Assembly: GCA_964449175.1 (NCBI GenBank)
Contig: CAYUYH010000032.1
Location: 1 to 15,021 of the forward strand
Source of the DNA: CAYUYH01 sp964449175
GTDB lineage: Bacteria; Planctomycetota; Phycisphaerae; SM23-33
Direction: 5' to 3'
Length of the DNA: 15,021 nt
This document shows positions 14,951 through 15,021 of this stretch, one piece after another. Within the stretch, counting starts at the first letter, position 1, and every line of letters starts with the position of its first letter. The position numbers and the translations under genes are program-made. Under the pieces are notes generated by a model. It was not told where the DNA came from. It searched no databases and worked only from the letters and a program-made list of their open reading frames with translations.

Positions 14951-15021
14951 GGCCGCGATGATAGGCACACCCGACCCGCCCGGCAAGGCCCGGCCGTGGT
15001 GAGGCGCGGCGGGGCTCCCGC

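Noticed and set aside
1..15021. CRISPR array, insertion sequence, rRNA or tRNA gene
   Set aside because: No regularly spaced identical direct repeats, no transposase frame, and no RNA gene signatures were seen on either strand.

Overview
The window is GC-rich bacterial chromosome, with genes on both strands and nearly all of it assignable to known families. The gene set points to a Gram-negative organism with a lipid A outer membrane (LpxD plus the LpxI-type UDP-diacylglucosamine hydrolase) that also carries ribonuclease Y. Together with the style of the intergenic hairpin repeats, this suggests Planctomycetota or a neighbouring PVC-type lineage. That placement is inference from gene content, not proof.

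Layout. Positions 1-205 hold the 3' end of an ABC transporter ATPase of the LolD/MacB kind. Positions 221-2247, on the minus strand, hold a compact two-gene type II restriction-modification cassette: a D12-class adenine-N6 DNA methyltransferase followed by a SacI-family endonuclease. Its base composition is clearly poorer in GC than its surroundings, and it lies between the transporter gene and lpxD like an insertion. Positions 2387-4302 hold lpxD and lpxI, overlapping by one base and evidently co-expressed for lipid A synthesis. A 206-base spacer follows that can fold into a long imperfect palindrome. After it come a short-chain dehydrogenase/reductase (4509-5273) and recJ (5347-7095), the latter with its own near-consensus promoter and a downstream intrinsic terminator. 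Ribonuclease Y (rny, 7303-8892) is convergent with recJ.

Positions 8893-9938, about 1 kb, have no convincing protein gene. They do contain a good minus-strand promoter, a predicted three-way-junction fold, and a leader with mutually exclusive hairpins just before the next gene. Positions 9939-12173 hold a probable two-gene operon: an iron-type alcohol dehydrogenase homologue and a SAM-dependent methyltransferase of unknown substrate. The gap between this pair and the convergent mutS (12293-14950) is filled by four hairpins spaced about 24 bases apart, two in each orientation. This is a REP-like element. The last 71 bases show nothing assignable.

How it fits together: DNA maintenance genes (mutS, recJ), RNA turnover (rny) and envelope synthesis (lpxD, lpxI, transporter) are housekeeping. 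The restriction cassette is the clear accessory element. I found no wholly new multi-gene system. The most promising unexplained material is non-coding: the four-hairpin array, the 4.3-4.5 kb palindrome, and the structured 9-10 kb gap.
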